Source: Bradyrhizobium sp. 186 (GTDB lineage: Bacteria; Pseudomonadota; Alphaproteobacteria; Rhizobiales; Xanthobacteraceae). Taken from it: a DNA stretch of 64,000 nt. Below are positions 8,317-16,788 of this stretch, piece by piece (position 1 is the first letter of the stretch; each line of letters opens with the position of its first letter). The stretch is from the NCBI RefSeq assembly GCF_023101685.1, contig NZ_CP082164.1, forward strand, positions 4,774,001 through 4,838,000. The letters are read 5' to 3'. A program made the translations under genes and the position numbers. The notes under the pieces were generated by a model. That model did not search any database and was not told the DNA's origin. It saw only the letters and a program-made list of their open reading frames with translations.

Positions 8317-8686
8317 GACCGAGGCCGACCACCGCATGAAATGATGCCCGGCCTGCGGGCAATGGTATGACATGCGCGATCTCGGTCAGCTCGCAGAGCA
8401 CATCCACGACCACAGCGAGATTGAAGTATCGGAAGCTCCGGGGCCGCCGCCGCGAGATGGGTCAGTGAGATCAGGCGCGTGACCAAGGATATTATGCGGC
8501 ACGCAATCGGTGGCGAAGTCCGCGAACCTTGGAATTTGGAGCGGTAGCTTCCAGGAACCTTGGCGCTACCGCGTTTGCCGACGAACGGGCGGATCGCCTG
8601 TTGGCTGTTCCGATCAACCATAGCTATGTCCGCTTTGCTTCGCATTGCAGACGCAACGCGGACATCGAGCGAAGTCCGAAAAGTGC
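8278..8686 (+). repeat. 409-bp direct repeat, copy 2
   Basis: This is the partner of 134-542, in the same orientation and without indels. It occupies the 390-base gap between the small-gene cluster and the TrpF-like gene. Nothing else is visible here. Confidence 0.85.
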
Positions 8687-8705
8687 ACAAGAAGAGAAGT
8701 GCGAT

Positions 8706-9362
8706 CTAACCGCTCGTCGCAGCGCGATAGAAGGCTTCTACCTTCTCCAGGTTTTTTGAGTGAGTGCCCTCGTGATCGGTTCTTGTTTTCGAATCAACAC
8801 CGGCAGGTCGCACGGACCGAATAGCTTCTTTGACATTGTCTGGTCCGAGGCCGCCAGCAAGTATTACTGGGGTACGAACACTCTCCACTATCTTTCGACT
8901 GATGCTCCAGTCATGCGTCACGCCCTGCGCGCCGATTTGCGCATCACCTGTGCGATGACTATCAAGCAGGATCCAATCGACAACTCCATCATATGCGTGC
9001 GCCACACCTACCGCCTCAGGTCCGGTGACAGGTACGCTGCGCATGAATTTGGTCTTTGGCAGGGACTTTCGCAGCGCCACGACAAGATCAGGCGTAAGCA
9101 ATTCGCTTGATGCGCCGAGATGGACGATGGGCGGATCAAGCTCCTCTGCCATCCGTTCGATAAGAGCGACATCCGCCGAGAGGAACAGCGCGGAAAGTAC
9201 GGACGGCGCCCGGATCATCTTCATAACGGCTGACGCCTTCTGGACCGGAAGTTCGCGAGGGAAGGCACCATCGCCGACGAGCACGCCAACATGATCCACG
9301 CCGATTGTCGATATCGCCTCGGCTTCCGCAGGTGTCGCCACTTCGTAAATTTGCGTCAGCAT
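8706..9362 (-). CDS. TrpF-like (phosphoribosylanthranilate isomerase fold) protein
   Basis: The 218-residue sequence has the half-barrel repeats of TrpF: an N-terminal strand followed by GVDHVGVLVGDG, VHLGASSELLTP, DWILLDSHRTGD and the phosphate-binding VILAGGLGPDNVKEAIRSV. In true TrpF a cysteine in the first strand (KxCG motif) is the general base. Here that strand reads LTQIYEVATPAEA with no cysteine, while the acid in LLDS is kept. It stands alone outside any trp operon and next to mobile DNA, so a different substrate is likely. The fold is clear; the reaction is not. Confidence 0.65.
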   Translation of the reverse strand: MLTQIYEVATPAEAEAISTIGVDHVGVLVGDGAFPRELPVQKASAVMKMIRAPSVLSALFLSADVALIERMAEELDPPIVHLGASSELLTPDLVVALRKSLPKTKFMRSVPVTGPEAVGVAHAYDGVVDWILLDSHRTGDAQIGAQGVTHDWSISRKIVESVRTPVILAGGLGPDNVKEAIRSVRPAGVDSKTRTDHEGTHSKNLEKVEAFYRAATSG

Positions 9363-9603
9363 TGTCTAACATCCACGCTGCGAGCCACTCAGTTGCCAGC
9401 CACTCAGTTGAGTAGACAGGATCGGCTGGTCTTGGGTCAATGTCCCCGTTGGGTCAAAGCACTAAATCGCTGCGCGATAGCCCGCTGAAGCGGGGGGCTT
9501 AGCCGAGGGTGCGGGAACCTATGAGAGATCATCGGTAGCCGGCCGGTCGGCCTGTCTTGAAGATCGAGGGTGTCGTCAACCTCATCCAAGACAGGAGTTG
9601 CCC

Positions 9604-10386
9604 ATGAGTACGGTTACGGTCAGCCCGTTGCGCCAGCGCATGATCGAGGACATGAATGCACGCAAGCTCTGCGCGGGGACGCAGAGGGGTCATGTTCACA
9701 GCTGCAAGCGGTTTGCTAGGTTTCTCAAGCAGTCCCCGGACACGGCCACGGCGGAGGATATCCGCCGGTTTCAACTGCATCTTTGCCGAGACGGGCGCGA
9801 GCATCTGCAATCGCAACCGCATCATGACCGGGTTGCGGTTCTTGTTTCGCGTGACGTTGCGGCGACTGGATCTTGCGGCCGAGATTTATCACCTCCGTGA
9901 GCCGCAGAAGATTCCGCTGGTGATGAGCCAGGACGAGACCCGGCGCCTGCTCGCGGTCGCGAGTAGCCTCAAGGTGCGCGTGCTGCTCAGTCTCGGCTAT
10001 GGCTGCGGCCTGCGCGCCGGCGAGGTGGTCAGGCTGAAGGTCAAGCACATCGATAGCGCGCAGAGGATCATTCGGGTCGAGCAGTCCAAGAGCCGCAAGG
10101 ACCGCAATGTCATGCTGTCGCCCGACACGCTCGACCTGCTGCGCCAATGGTGGAAGACGCGCCCGCCGAGTTACGATTCCACAACGCCCGTGGCGGAACG
10201 CTGGCTGTTTCCCGGCCGCAAGCCCGGTAAGCCGGTGACAACCCGCCAACTCAACCGCCTGTTCCATGAGGCGGCCGATGCGGCCGGAATCCGCAAGGGC
10301 GTAACGCTCCATGCGCTTCGACACTCCTTTGCCACCCATCTCCTTGAACGTGGCACCGATATTCGCGTCATCCAGGCGCTGCTCGG
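9604..10386 (+). pseudogene. IS91-associated tyrosine recombinase, 5' part
   Basis: The N-terminal SAM-like domain (LRQRMIEDMNARKLCAGTQR) begins at the ATG at 9,604. A one-base frameshift around 9,780-9,790 moves the continuation (AETGASICNRNRIMTGLRFL) to another frame. Catalytic-domain motifs follow: GCGLRAGEVVRLK, the lysine region SKSRKDRNVML, and HALRHSFATHLLERG. The protein is cut after RVIQALLG by element A, before the HxxxxTxxYxR motif with the nucleophilic tyrosine. It is non-functional as it stands. Confidence 0.8.
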
Positions 10387-10427
10387 AAGGGCGACATACT
10401 GCCCGCGAACAACAGGCTGAAGCACGC

Positions 10428-10859
10428 ATCACTTACCGATTTCATCCTCGCTTCGGGGAGACGGTAGGTGTTAGGCGGCGGCTTGAGCGAGGTGGCGCCG
10501 CGTTTCTCGTTGTTCACCAACTTGACGGCACCTTTGCCTGCCTTCCGGCGTGGATGACTGACGAGGCTGCGTCCCGATTCGAGATCAGCGTTGAGCCGCA
10601 TTTTCCCCTGAATGTTCTTCGCTCCCTACGCAACGAGGTCGATGCGCTTCTAGGCTTTCTGGCGTCCGAATCAAAAACGGAGCGACTAGAGAATGACGCA
10701 GCGATCCGAGAATTTCCAGCCAAGCCTGTTCGAGGCCGAGCGACCGTGCGTCGAACTGCGTGCAGCTCAAAAGAGCGAGCTCGCGATGGTCATCGAGGTG
10801 CTGCTGCGCGAGATCGCGGCGGCGCTGGCAAAGGCGGCAAGCGGGGGGAGCGGCGATGA
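10428..10859 (+). CDS. Element A ORF1, DUF5372-like protein
   Basis: The frame reads ITYRFHPRFGETVGVRRR, then LVVHQLDGTFACLPAWMTDE, then LRSLRNEVDALLGFL. This matches my recollection of DUF5372 proteins (ITYxFHPxxG..., ...LPxWMxDE) found next to such recombinases. No ATG, GTG or TTG precedes ITYR within the element; the upstream ATG at 10,311 lies in host DNA. The last 170 bases overlap ORF2 in another frame and end in the ATGA of the recombinase start. The real C-terminus may be earlier. Confidence 0.45.
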   Translation: MTYRFHPRFGETVGVRRRLERGGAAFLVVHQLDGTFACLPAWMTDEAASRFEISVEPHFPLNVLRSLRNEVDALLGFLASESKTERLENDAAIREFPAKPVRGRATVRRTACSSKERARDGHRGAAARDRGGAGKGGKRGERR

Positions 10860-10875
10860 CCAAAATCACGACTGA
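10693..10875 (+). CDS. Element A ORF2, 60-residue helical protein
   Basis: The protein starts MTQRSENFQPSLFEAERP and contains an amphipathic helix, ELAMVIEVLLREIAAALAKA. Element B has an equivalent gene at the same place (19,537-19,722) with the same plan: a short Phe-rich start, then a hydrophobic helix. It overlaps the recombinase start by 20 bases. Small helical partners of serine recombinases often act as directionality or multimerisation factors, but that is inference. Confidence 0.6.
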   Translation: MTQRSENFQPSLFEAERPCVELRAAQKSELAMVIEVLLREIAAALAKAASGGSGDDQNHD

Positions 10876-12913
10876 GCATCTCGCCCGCAACGCCTGCGTC
10901 TACATCCGGCAATCGACAGCAGACCAGCTCGCGCATAATCATGAGAGCCGACGGCGCCAATACGGCCTCGTCGATCGCGCCAAGCAGCTTGGCTGGAGCA
11001 ACGTCGAAGTCATCGACGACGACCTCGGCCGGTCCGGCGGCGGCATCGCGCGTCCCGGCTTCGAGCGGCTGCTTGCAACGATCTGCGACGGCCGTGTCGG
11101 CGCTGTGCTCGCGATCGAGGCGTCGCGTCTTGCCCGTAATGGCCGCGACTGGCATACGCTGATCGAGTTCTGTGGATTGGTCGGCACGCTCATCGTCGAC
11201 GAGGACGGAATCTACGATCCTCGCCATCCCAACGATCGGCTGCTGCTTGGCATGAAGGGCACGATGAGCGAGCTTGAACTCTCGATGTTCCGCCACCGCT
11301 CGCAGGAAGCGCTGAAGCAGAAGGCGCGCCGCGGCGCGCTGGTCCTCGGTGTCGCCGCCGGCTATGTGAAGATCGGTCGCGATCGCATAGAGAAGAATCC
11401 GGACAAACGCGTGCAGGACGCCCTGCAGCTGGTCTTCACCAAGTTCGCCGAGCTGCAAAGTGCTAGACAGGTGCACATCTGGCTGAGAGAGGAGGGCATC
11501 GAGCTGCCGGTCAAGTCGCGCCAAGGAGAGGCGCACGGCGTCGTGTGGCGACTGCCGGCCTACAACATCGTGCACAACATCCTGACCAATCCGATCTATG
11601 CAGGTGCCTACGCGTTCGGGCGCACGACGAGCCGTGTGAGTGTCAAAGGTGGACGCAAGCATGTCCGGCGTGGTGTGCAAAAGCCCATGGCGGAATGGGA
11701 TGTCTTGATCAAGGATCACCACGCGGCCTACATCACCTGGGACGAGTTCGAGCACAACCTCGAGGTGATCGCCAACAATGCGACCGGCATGAGCAGCGCA
11801 CTCGCTCGCGGAGCAGCTCGTAAAGGCGAGTTGCTGCTGCCCGGACTGCTGCGATGCGGCCACTGCGGCCGCAAGCTCCATGTGCACTACAGCGGCAAGA
11901 TCGGCCGCTACAATTGCTACGGTGCGCGTACGAACCACGGTGCCGCGCGCTGCATTTCGATCAGCGGCTTGAGCATCGACGCAGCGATCAGTAACGAGGT
12001 CCTGCGCGTGCTGAAGCCGCTCGGCGCCGAGGCAGCACTCAAAGCGATCAAGGCGCAATCGAGCACGACGACCGCGGCCGAGCGCCAGCTGGAGCTGTCG
12101 CTGCAGCAGGCGCGCTACGAAGCCGCGCACGCGCGCCGACAGTACGACGCCGTCGACCCGGCAAACCGGCTGGTCGCCGGCGAGCTGGAGCGCCGCTGGA
12201 ACGAGGCATTGCAGGCTGTCGCAAAGCTTGAAGGAGAGATCGCCGCCCTGATTGCGCGCCGTCCGCCGCCGTTCGGTGAGCCGGAGCGCCAGCAATTGGT
12301 GGCGCTCGGTGCTGATCTGGAGCGCGCCTGGTTGCATCCCGCTGCAACCGCCGCAACGCGCAAGCGTATCCTTCGCGCGGCACTCACGGAGATCGTCGTG
12401 CGCAGGGACGGCGCAATCATCCATGCGGTCCTGCACTGGCAAGGCGGCGATCATACCCAACTGCAAGTCAAACAGCGACTGAATGCGGCCGGCCGGCACA
12501 ATCCACGCATCCCCGACGACACGATCGCACTCGTGCGTGAGCTGGCGCGGCTGATGCCCGATCGGCAGATCGCGCGCCTGCTCAATCGCGCTGGCGTGGA
12601 GACCGGGCACGGCAATGCCTGGACGCAAGAGCGCGTGTGCGGCTTCCGCAATCACCACGACATCGCCGTCTTCCGCGACGGCGAGTGGGCGGAGCGCGGC
12701 GAAATTACGCTCGAAGCGGCAGCAAAACTCATCGGCGTCTGCAACATGACGGCCTTGCGTATGCTCCGCCGCGGCGACATCAAAGGCCGACAAGCTTGCG
12801 TGGGCGCGCCTTGGGTGATCAGGGCCGAGGACTTGGCAGGTTTCGCCAAGGGAAAGCGTCGGAAGCCTCCGCTAACACAAAATGCCACGCAGCGGGTCCT
12901 TGACTTTCAATGA
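10856..12913 (+). CDS. Large serine recombinase of element A
   Basis: This 685-residue recombinase has an N-terminal resolvase domain with nucleophile Ser20 in VYIRQSTADQ, plus LAIEASRLARNGRDW and the GTMSELELSMFRHR helix. A recombinase domain follows (NIVHNILTNPIYAGAYAFG), then a zinc ribbon (LRCGHCGRKLHVHY...), a coiled-coil region (RQLELSLQQARYEAAHARR), and a C-terminal helix-turn-helix and excisionase-like domain. The ATG at 10,856 was chosen because earlier in-frame codons are antisense-like arginine-rich sequence. No disabling mutation is seen, so integration/excision activity is plausible. Confidence 0.9.
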   Translation: MTKITTEHLARNACVYIRQSTADQLAHNHESRRRQYGLVDRAKQLGWSNVEVIDDDLGRSGGGIARPGFERLLATICDGRVGAVLAIEASRLARNGRDWHTLIEFCGLVGTLIVDEDGIYDPRHPNDRLLLGMKGTMSELELSMFRHRSQEALKQKARRGALVLGVAAGYVKIGRDRIEKNPDKRVQDALQLVFTKFAELQSARQVHIWLREEGIELPVKSRQGEAHGVVWRLPAYNIVHNILTNPIYAGAYAFGRTTSRVSVKGGRKHVRRGVQKPMAEWDVLIKDHHAAYITWDEFEHNLEVIANNATGMSSALARGAARKGELLLPGLLRCGHCGRKLHVHYSGKIGRYNCYGARTNHGAARCISISGLSIDAAISNEVLRVLKPLGAEAALKAIKAQSSTTTAAERQLELSLQQARYEAAHARRQYDAVDPANRLVAGELERRWNEALQAVAKLEGEIAALIARRPPPFGEPERQQLVALGADLERAWLHPAATAATRKRILRAALTEIVVRRDGAIIHAVLHWQGGDHTQLQVKQRLNAAGRHNPRIPDDTIALVRELARLMPDRQIARLLNRAGVETGHGNAWTQERVCGFRNHHDIAVFRDGEWAERGEITLEAAAKLIGVCNMTALRMLRRGDIKGRQACVGAPWVIRAEDLAGFAKGKRRKPPLTQNATQRVLDFQ

Positions 12914-12948
12914 GTTAGCCGAGGTGCATTATGAATCGTGACTACTGG

Positions 12949-13088
12949 GGCACGACAAATTGGACACGACGGCGCGCTACGCCCGCGTCGCCACCGGCAT
13001 GATCGCTGGCATCAAGAGCCCGCTCGACCTGCTGTCGCAGCCTTGCAAGAAGCCGAAGAAGAACAGGAAAGACCAGCCGCCGACGTAG
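12949..13088 (+). pseudogene. IS91-associated tyrosine recombinase, 3' part
   Basis: This encodes HDKLDTTARYARVATGMIAG followed by a basic tail and a TAG. It contains the C-terminal HxxLxTTxxYxR motif with the catalytic tyrosine and is the direct continuation of RVIQALLG at 10,386. The IS91 transposase starts 13 bases later. Confidence 0.85.
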
Positions 13089-13100
13089 CGGCCAGCGGTC

Positions 13101-14318
13101 ATGTCTCGCCCGGTGCTGGAGGTCGCGGATATCTTCCGCGACCACGGAGCGGCGTGGCGTCGTGCCAATGTCGGTCACGTCAGCCTCGACCAGATGAAGG
13201 TGATGTCGGCCATCGAGCGCTGCCGCACGGCGGCGCTCGGCGGCCATGTGGCGCGCTGCGAAGATTGCCCGCACACGGTCATCGCTTACAACAGCTGTCG
13301 TAATCGCCATTGTCCGAAGTGTCAGGGCACCGCTGCCAAGGAATGGCTCGCCGCGCGCGAGGCCGATCTGTTGCCGGTGCCGTACTTTCATGTGGTGTTC
13401 ACGCTGCCGGCCGCCATCGCGGACATCGCCTATCAGAACAAGGCCGTGATCTACGACATCCTGTTCACGACCTCGGCCGAGACCATGACTACCATCGCGG
13501 CCGATCCCAAGCACCTCGGCGCCCGCATCGGCATCACCTCGGTGCTTCACACCTGGGGCTCGGCGCTGACGCATCATCCCCATGTCCACATGATCGTGCC
13601 GGGCGGCGGCATCTCCATTGATGGCACGCGGTGGGTACCGTGCAGGACAGACTTTATCCTGCCCGTGAAGGTTCTCTCGTGCCTGTTCCGGGGATTGTTC
13701 CTGGCCAAGCTCGTCGCCGCCCACCGGGCCGGACGTCTCAAGTTTTTCGGCGTCCACGCCCGCCTCGATAACATCAGAGCCTTCAAGGCGTATCTGGCGC
13801 CGCTGCGCAAGATCGATGGGGTGGTCTATGCCAAGCGGCCATTCGGCGGCCCCAGGGCCGTGCTCGCCTATCTGTCGCGCTACACCCACCGGGTCGCCAT
13901 CTCCAATCGCCGCCTGATCGCGGCCGACCACACCGGCGTCACCTTCCGGTGGAAGAATTACCGGATCGAGGGGCCTGGCCGCTATCAGACCATGACGCTG
14001 TCGACCCGCGAGTTCATCCGACGCTTCCTGATGCACGTGCTGCCCGGGGGCTTCCACCGCATCCGGCACTACGGACTGCTGGCCAGTGGCAGCCGCGCCG
14101 CCAACATCGCGCGGGCGCGCGAACTGCTCGCCGTGCCGATCCGCTCCGAACAGCAAAATGCCTCAGAGGCCCCAGCGGCCGACGAACCCCGCATGCTGCC
14201 ACGACCGTGCCCCTGCTGCGGCGGACGCATGTTCGTCATCGAGACCTTCGCGCGCGGCAGCGAGCCAAAGCACCGACCCACGCCCACGCCGGCCGCGATC
14301 AGGATCGACACCTCATGA
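13101..14318 (+). CDS. IS91-family transposase (HUH, rolling-circle type)
   Basis: This 405-residue transposase has an N-terminal zinc-binding domain (CEDCPHTVIAYNSC, then RNRHCPKCQG), the HUH motif in THHPHVHMIVPGGG, and the tyrosine region VLAYLSRYTHRVAISN. A second CPCCGG knuckle lies near the C-terminus. It appears complete. These transposases cut and rejoin single strands and mobilise DNA by rolling-circle transposition. Confidence 0.9.
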   Translation: MSRPVLEVADIFRDHGAAWRRANVGHVSLDQMKVMSAIERCRTAALGGHVARCEDCPHTVIAYNSCRNRHCPKCQGTAAKEWLAAREADLLPVPYFHVVFTLPAAIADIAYQNKAVIYDILFTTSAETMTTIAADPKHLGARIGITSVLHTWGSALTHHPHVHMIVPGGGISIDGTRWVPCRTDFILPVKVLSCLFRGLFLAKLVAAHRAGRLKFFGVHARLDNIRAFKAYLAPLRKIDGVVYAKRPFGGPRAVLAYLSRYTHRVAISNRRLIAADHTGVTFRWKNYRIEGPGRYQTMTLSTREFIRRFLMHVLPGGFHRIRHYGLLASGSRAANIARARELLAVPIRSEQQNASEAPAADEPRMLPRPCPCCGGRMFVIETFARGSEPKHRPTPTPAAIRIDTS

Positions 14319-14727
14319 TGCTGTCATCGCTGATCCAGCACCGCACCGAAGCGCACCATTTTGGCCGGCTCTCGCCCGGCAGCACATCCACTTGCGCCGA
14401 TCAGCAAGACTGGCCCGTGATCGCGCCGCAAATCCTGTCGAGCAACCTGCGATCCGCTCGCTCGCGCCAGCACGCACGCCCAAGATTCGAGCTAAAGCGA
14501 TCCGATCGCCACCATCAGCTCAACTTCCGCAACACTCACGCCGAAGCCAAATCCCCATAGCACCCGCTGCACAGTCGGTGCCCCACATCCCGCGATTTCG
14601 TGCCTTGGCGCTTTTCGGGCGCCGGCTGTCCGAGCGTGGGGATGGTCTCGGCATGCCGGCATCCGAAAACCTGCACAGAGGCGGACATCCCATCGAGCGG
14701 CGAGTCTGGTCAGCGCCCCTCCCGCTA
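14319..14727. other. 409-bp gap at the right end of the IS91-type element
   Basis: No credible gene is seen. The first 240 bases are probably the non-coding right end of the IS91-type element; the remainder is downstream sequence of the convergent phosphoesterase gene. The exact terminus cannot be fixed by eye. Confidence 0.5.
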
Positions 14728-16128
14728 TCAAGGGTTCTGAGAGAAGTCGAAGGCGTTCAGGAGGTTATTGGCCGCAGCGTCTCGAGGACCGAGAGGCGCC
14801 AAGCTCCAGCGGGTTTCGATGAGCTTCAAGATCGAAGTGGTCTCATAGGTGGTGTGATCGACGAAGCTGCGTTTGGCATAGGGCGAGATAATGATGGCCG
14901 GAACGCGAACCCCTGGACCCCAGCGGTCGCCCCGCGGGGGCGGCACGTGATCCCATCGTCCGCCGGCTTCGTCGTAGGTGATGATGATCGCGCTGTCCTT
15001 CCAAACGCCACTGTCCTGCACCGCCTTGACCAGATTCGCCGCGTATTGTTGACCTCCTAGCAAATCCCCGTAACCCATGTGTTCGTTGTAAGCGCCGATT
15101 GGCTTGACAAAGGCCACGGCCGGCAGGTTGCCTGTCCGCAGAGCAGCGAGGAAGTCCTCAATGTCCTTCAGGTGCTCGGCTCGGGCGGACGTGCCTTCTG
15201 CGTACGGGAGGAAGTAGTTGAATGGTTGATGATGAAATTGAAAGAGCGGATCGGGATGGCCGGCAACCGCGTCATTCCAGCCCCCGGAATACCAGGCCCA
15301 GGAAATCCCCTTCGCGCTTAGCCGGTCTCCGATCGTTGGCATCGTCAGCAGCGGCATCAGCTGGGCGGGGTCCTTGATGCTCGCGGGATACGGCCGGTTC
15401 GTTGGATAGACCGTATGGACTACGTAGCCGTCCGGAGTGACCGAACCATTCTTGACCACGACACCTTGCGCGTCGAGTTGGATCACCAAATTCGCCGGTG
15501 CGTTCGGCCAGACTGGGGTGCAGGCGCAGACCAACCAAAAATGGTTGAACAGTGAGCCATCAAACGCCGAGTGGAAGAAATGATCGGCCAAAACGTACTG
15601 CTGAGCCAAGCGGCCGACGGGCAGGTCGGTCGCGTCATAGTAGCTCATCGCCAACCCGCCGTTCTCGCTCCAGGCTACGAACCCGTCCATTCGGCCGCCG
15701 TTGATTTGACGTTCCTGCTGGAGGGCGCGATTCACGATGTCCCCAGTCTTCTGGTCGGGCGGAACGTACCGGGCGGCGTCATACGGCGCGACCGGCAGAT
15801 CTGCCGGGAATCGGGGGTCGGGGATCGGAGGATTTTTCGACGTATCGAGCGGCTGTGGAAGTATCGTGTAGGGGGTGCCGTCTTTTTTCATCTGTCTGAT
15901 GCGCTCGCCCGCGTTGGCGATGCCGTCCGCCCCGGGGAACTTGCCGTACAGACCGTCGAAGCTCCAATTCTCCTGATAGATGACGATGATGTGCTGAATC
16001 TTCTCCAATCCGGCTGGCTGCGCACCGGCGCCCCCGGCAGAAAACTCAATTGCAAGACACCACAGAGCAATGACAGTTATGGCCCGCGTGCTGTGGGTCC
16101 GCGGCCCGCTTGCGATACAGGTTGTCAT
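14728..16128 (-). CDS. Secreted phosphoesterase (AcpA / phospholipase C superfamily)
   Basis: This 466-residue exported phosphatase of the alkaline-phosphatase-like superfamily has an N-terminal signal peptide (ITVIALWCLAIEFSAGGAGA). The metal/nucleophile motif HIIVIYQENWSFDGLYG comes next, followed by DGFVAWSENGG, YVLADHFFHSAFDGSLFNHF and IIITYDEAGGRWDHVPPP, which match the acid phosphatase/phospholipase C family. The start at 16,128 follows GGGAGG; the frame is open further upstream but reads as intron antisense. The gene is isolated between mobile elements, with a group II intron about 170 bases upstream of its start. Confidence 0.85.
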   Translation of the reverse strand: MTTCIASGPRTHSTRAITVIALWCLAIEFSAGGAGAQPAGLEKIQHIIVIYQENWSFDGLYGKFPGADGIANAGERIRQMKKDGTPYTILPQPLDTSKNPPIPDPRFPADLPVAPYDAARYVPPDQKTGDIVNRALQQERQINGGRMDGFVAWSENGGLAMSYYDATDLPVGRLAQQYVLADHFFHSAFDGSLFNHFWLVCACTPVWPNAPANLVIQLDAQGVVVKNGSVTPDGYVVHTVYPTNRPYPASIKDPAQLMPLLTMPTIGDRLSAKGISWAWYSGGWNDAVAGHPDPLFQFHHQPFNYFLPYAEGTSARAEHLKDIEDFLAALRTGNLPAVAFVKPIGAYNEHMGYGDLLGGQQYAANLVKAVQDSGVWKDSAIIITYDEAGGRWDHVPPPRGDRWGPGVRVPAIIISPYAKRSFVDHTTYETTSILKLIETRWSLAPLGPRDAAANNLLNAFDFSQNP

Positions 16129-16788
16129 TTGAGCCTCCCGTTGCTGCACTCGTCGCCGCGACCCGGCGGTCAGATCACCGTCTCTCGCCCGGCACGCTTT
16201 GGCGGACGCGAGGGACGATAGATTTTGCTCAAACCGCGCGAGCGGCGCAATGCGAAAGCGGCCGTGCCACAACGACGTGCGACGTCCGCCTTGGGTGTGC
16301 GCCGTGCAAAGGCGGCGCTTTCCAGTGGGTGCAAACCCCACCCGGCAACCGCTCCAGCCGGAAGCATCGGAGCAGTCATGGAGGTAACGAAGTGGCTGAA
16401 GCCTTCGATTAGCGTGTCACGAATTGGTGACAGCGCGAGTGTGCAGGCCGCAACGCGAGTGAACGCCGAGCAAGCCTCGAAAAGGACAATGCGCAGGTCG
16501 ACCCGACAACCCTTTCGGGGAAGACTGATACGTCTGGACGAAATGAGCGAAGGATACGTTCAGACGCTGCGCCGGGGTAGTGGCGGCGGCATGTACACAA
16601 GGAAAGCGTACGCAACACGGGAGGCCCCGTGGCGTGGTCAGCGATGACCAACCGAACGCCCGCGAGGGACAGGCCGGGCGCCATGGGGTGGCGGAGGGGT
16701 TCGTATTACCGCGGAAGCCGGGTAACGCCGGTGGAGGGAAGGGACCTCAGTTCAAGACAGACGCAACAAGTGGTGAGGGATTTGGAGA

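Larger units (their letters stand above)
10387..12948 (+). mobile_element. Serine-recombinase element A (about 2.56 kb)
   Basis: This insert separates RVIQALLG from HDKLDTTARYARVATG in the tyrosine recombinase. Removing it and keeping one GG rejoins the host codons exactly (CTC GGG CAC). It carries three ORFs: a DUF5372-like ORF, a 60-residue helical protein, and a 685-residue serine recombinase that ends 35 bases before the right end. The left end, GGAAGGGCGACATACTGCCC, resembles the matching end of element B. No inverted repeats or long target duplication are seen, as expected for serine-recombinase integration. Confidence 0.75.
9540..14560 (+). mobile_element. IS91-type element carrying a tyrosine recombinase, interrupted by element A
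   Basis: The unit consists of a tyrosine recombinase gene (broken) followed by a Y-type IS91 transposase 13 bases later, an arrangement common in rhizobial IS91 relatives. The recombinase is interrupted from 10,387 to 12,948. The outer ends are not precisely definable by eye: the left end lies upstream of 9,604 and the right end after 14,318. Without the insert the element would be about 2.5 kb. Confidence 0.6.

Noticed and set aside
9382..9410. Two copies of AGCCACTCAGTTG, 16 bases apart, considered as an att or CRISPR-like repeat
   Set aside because: Only two units, with a three-base gap and no further copies, so too little to call an array or site.
10790..12793. 667-codon minus-strand frame opposite the element A recombinase
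   Set aside because: Composition is that of an antisense frame and the plus-strand recombinase is fully supported by motifs.
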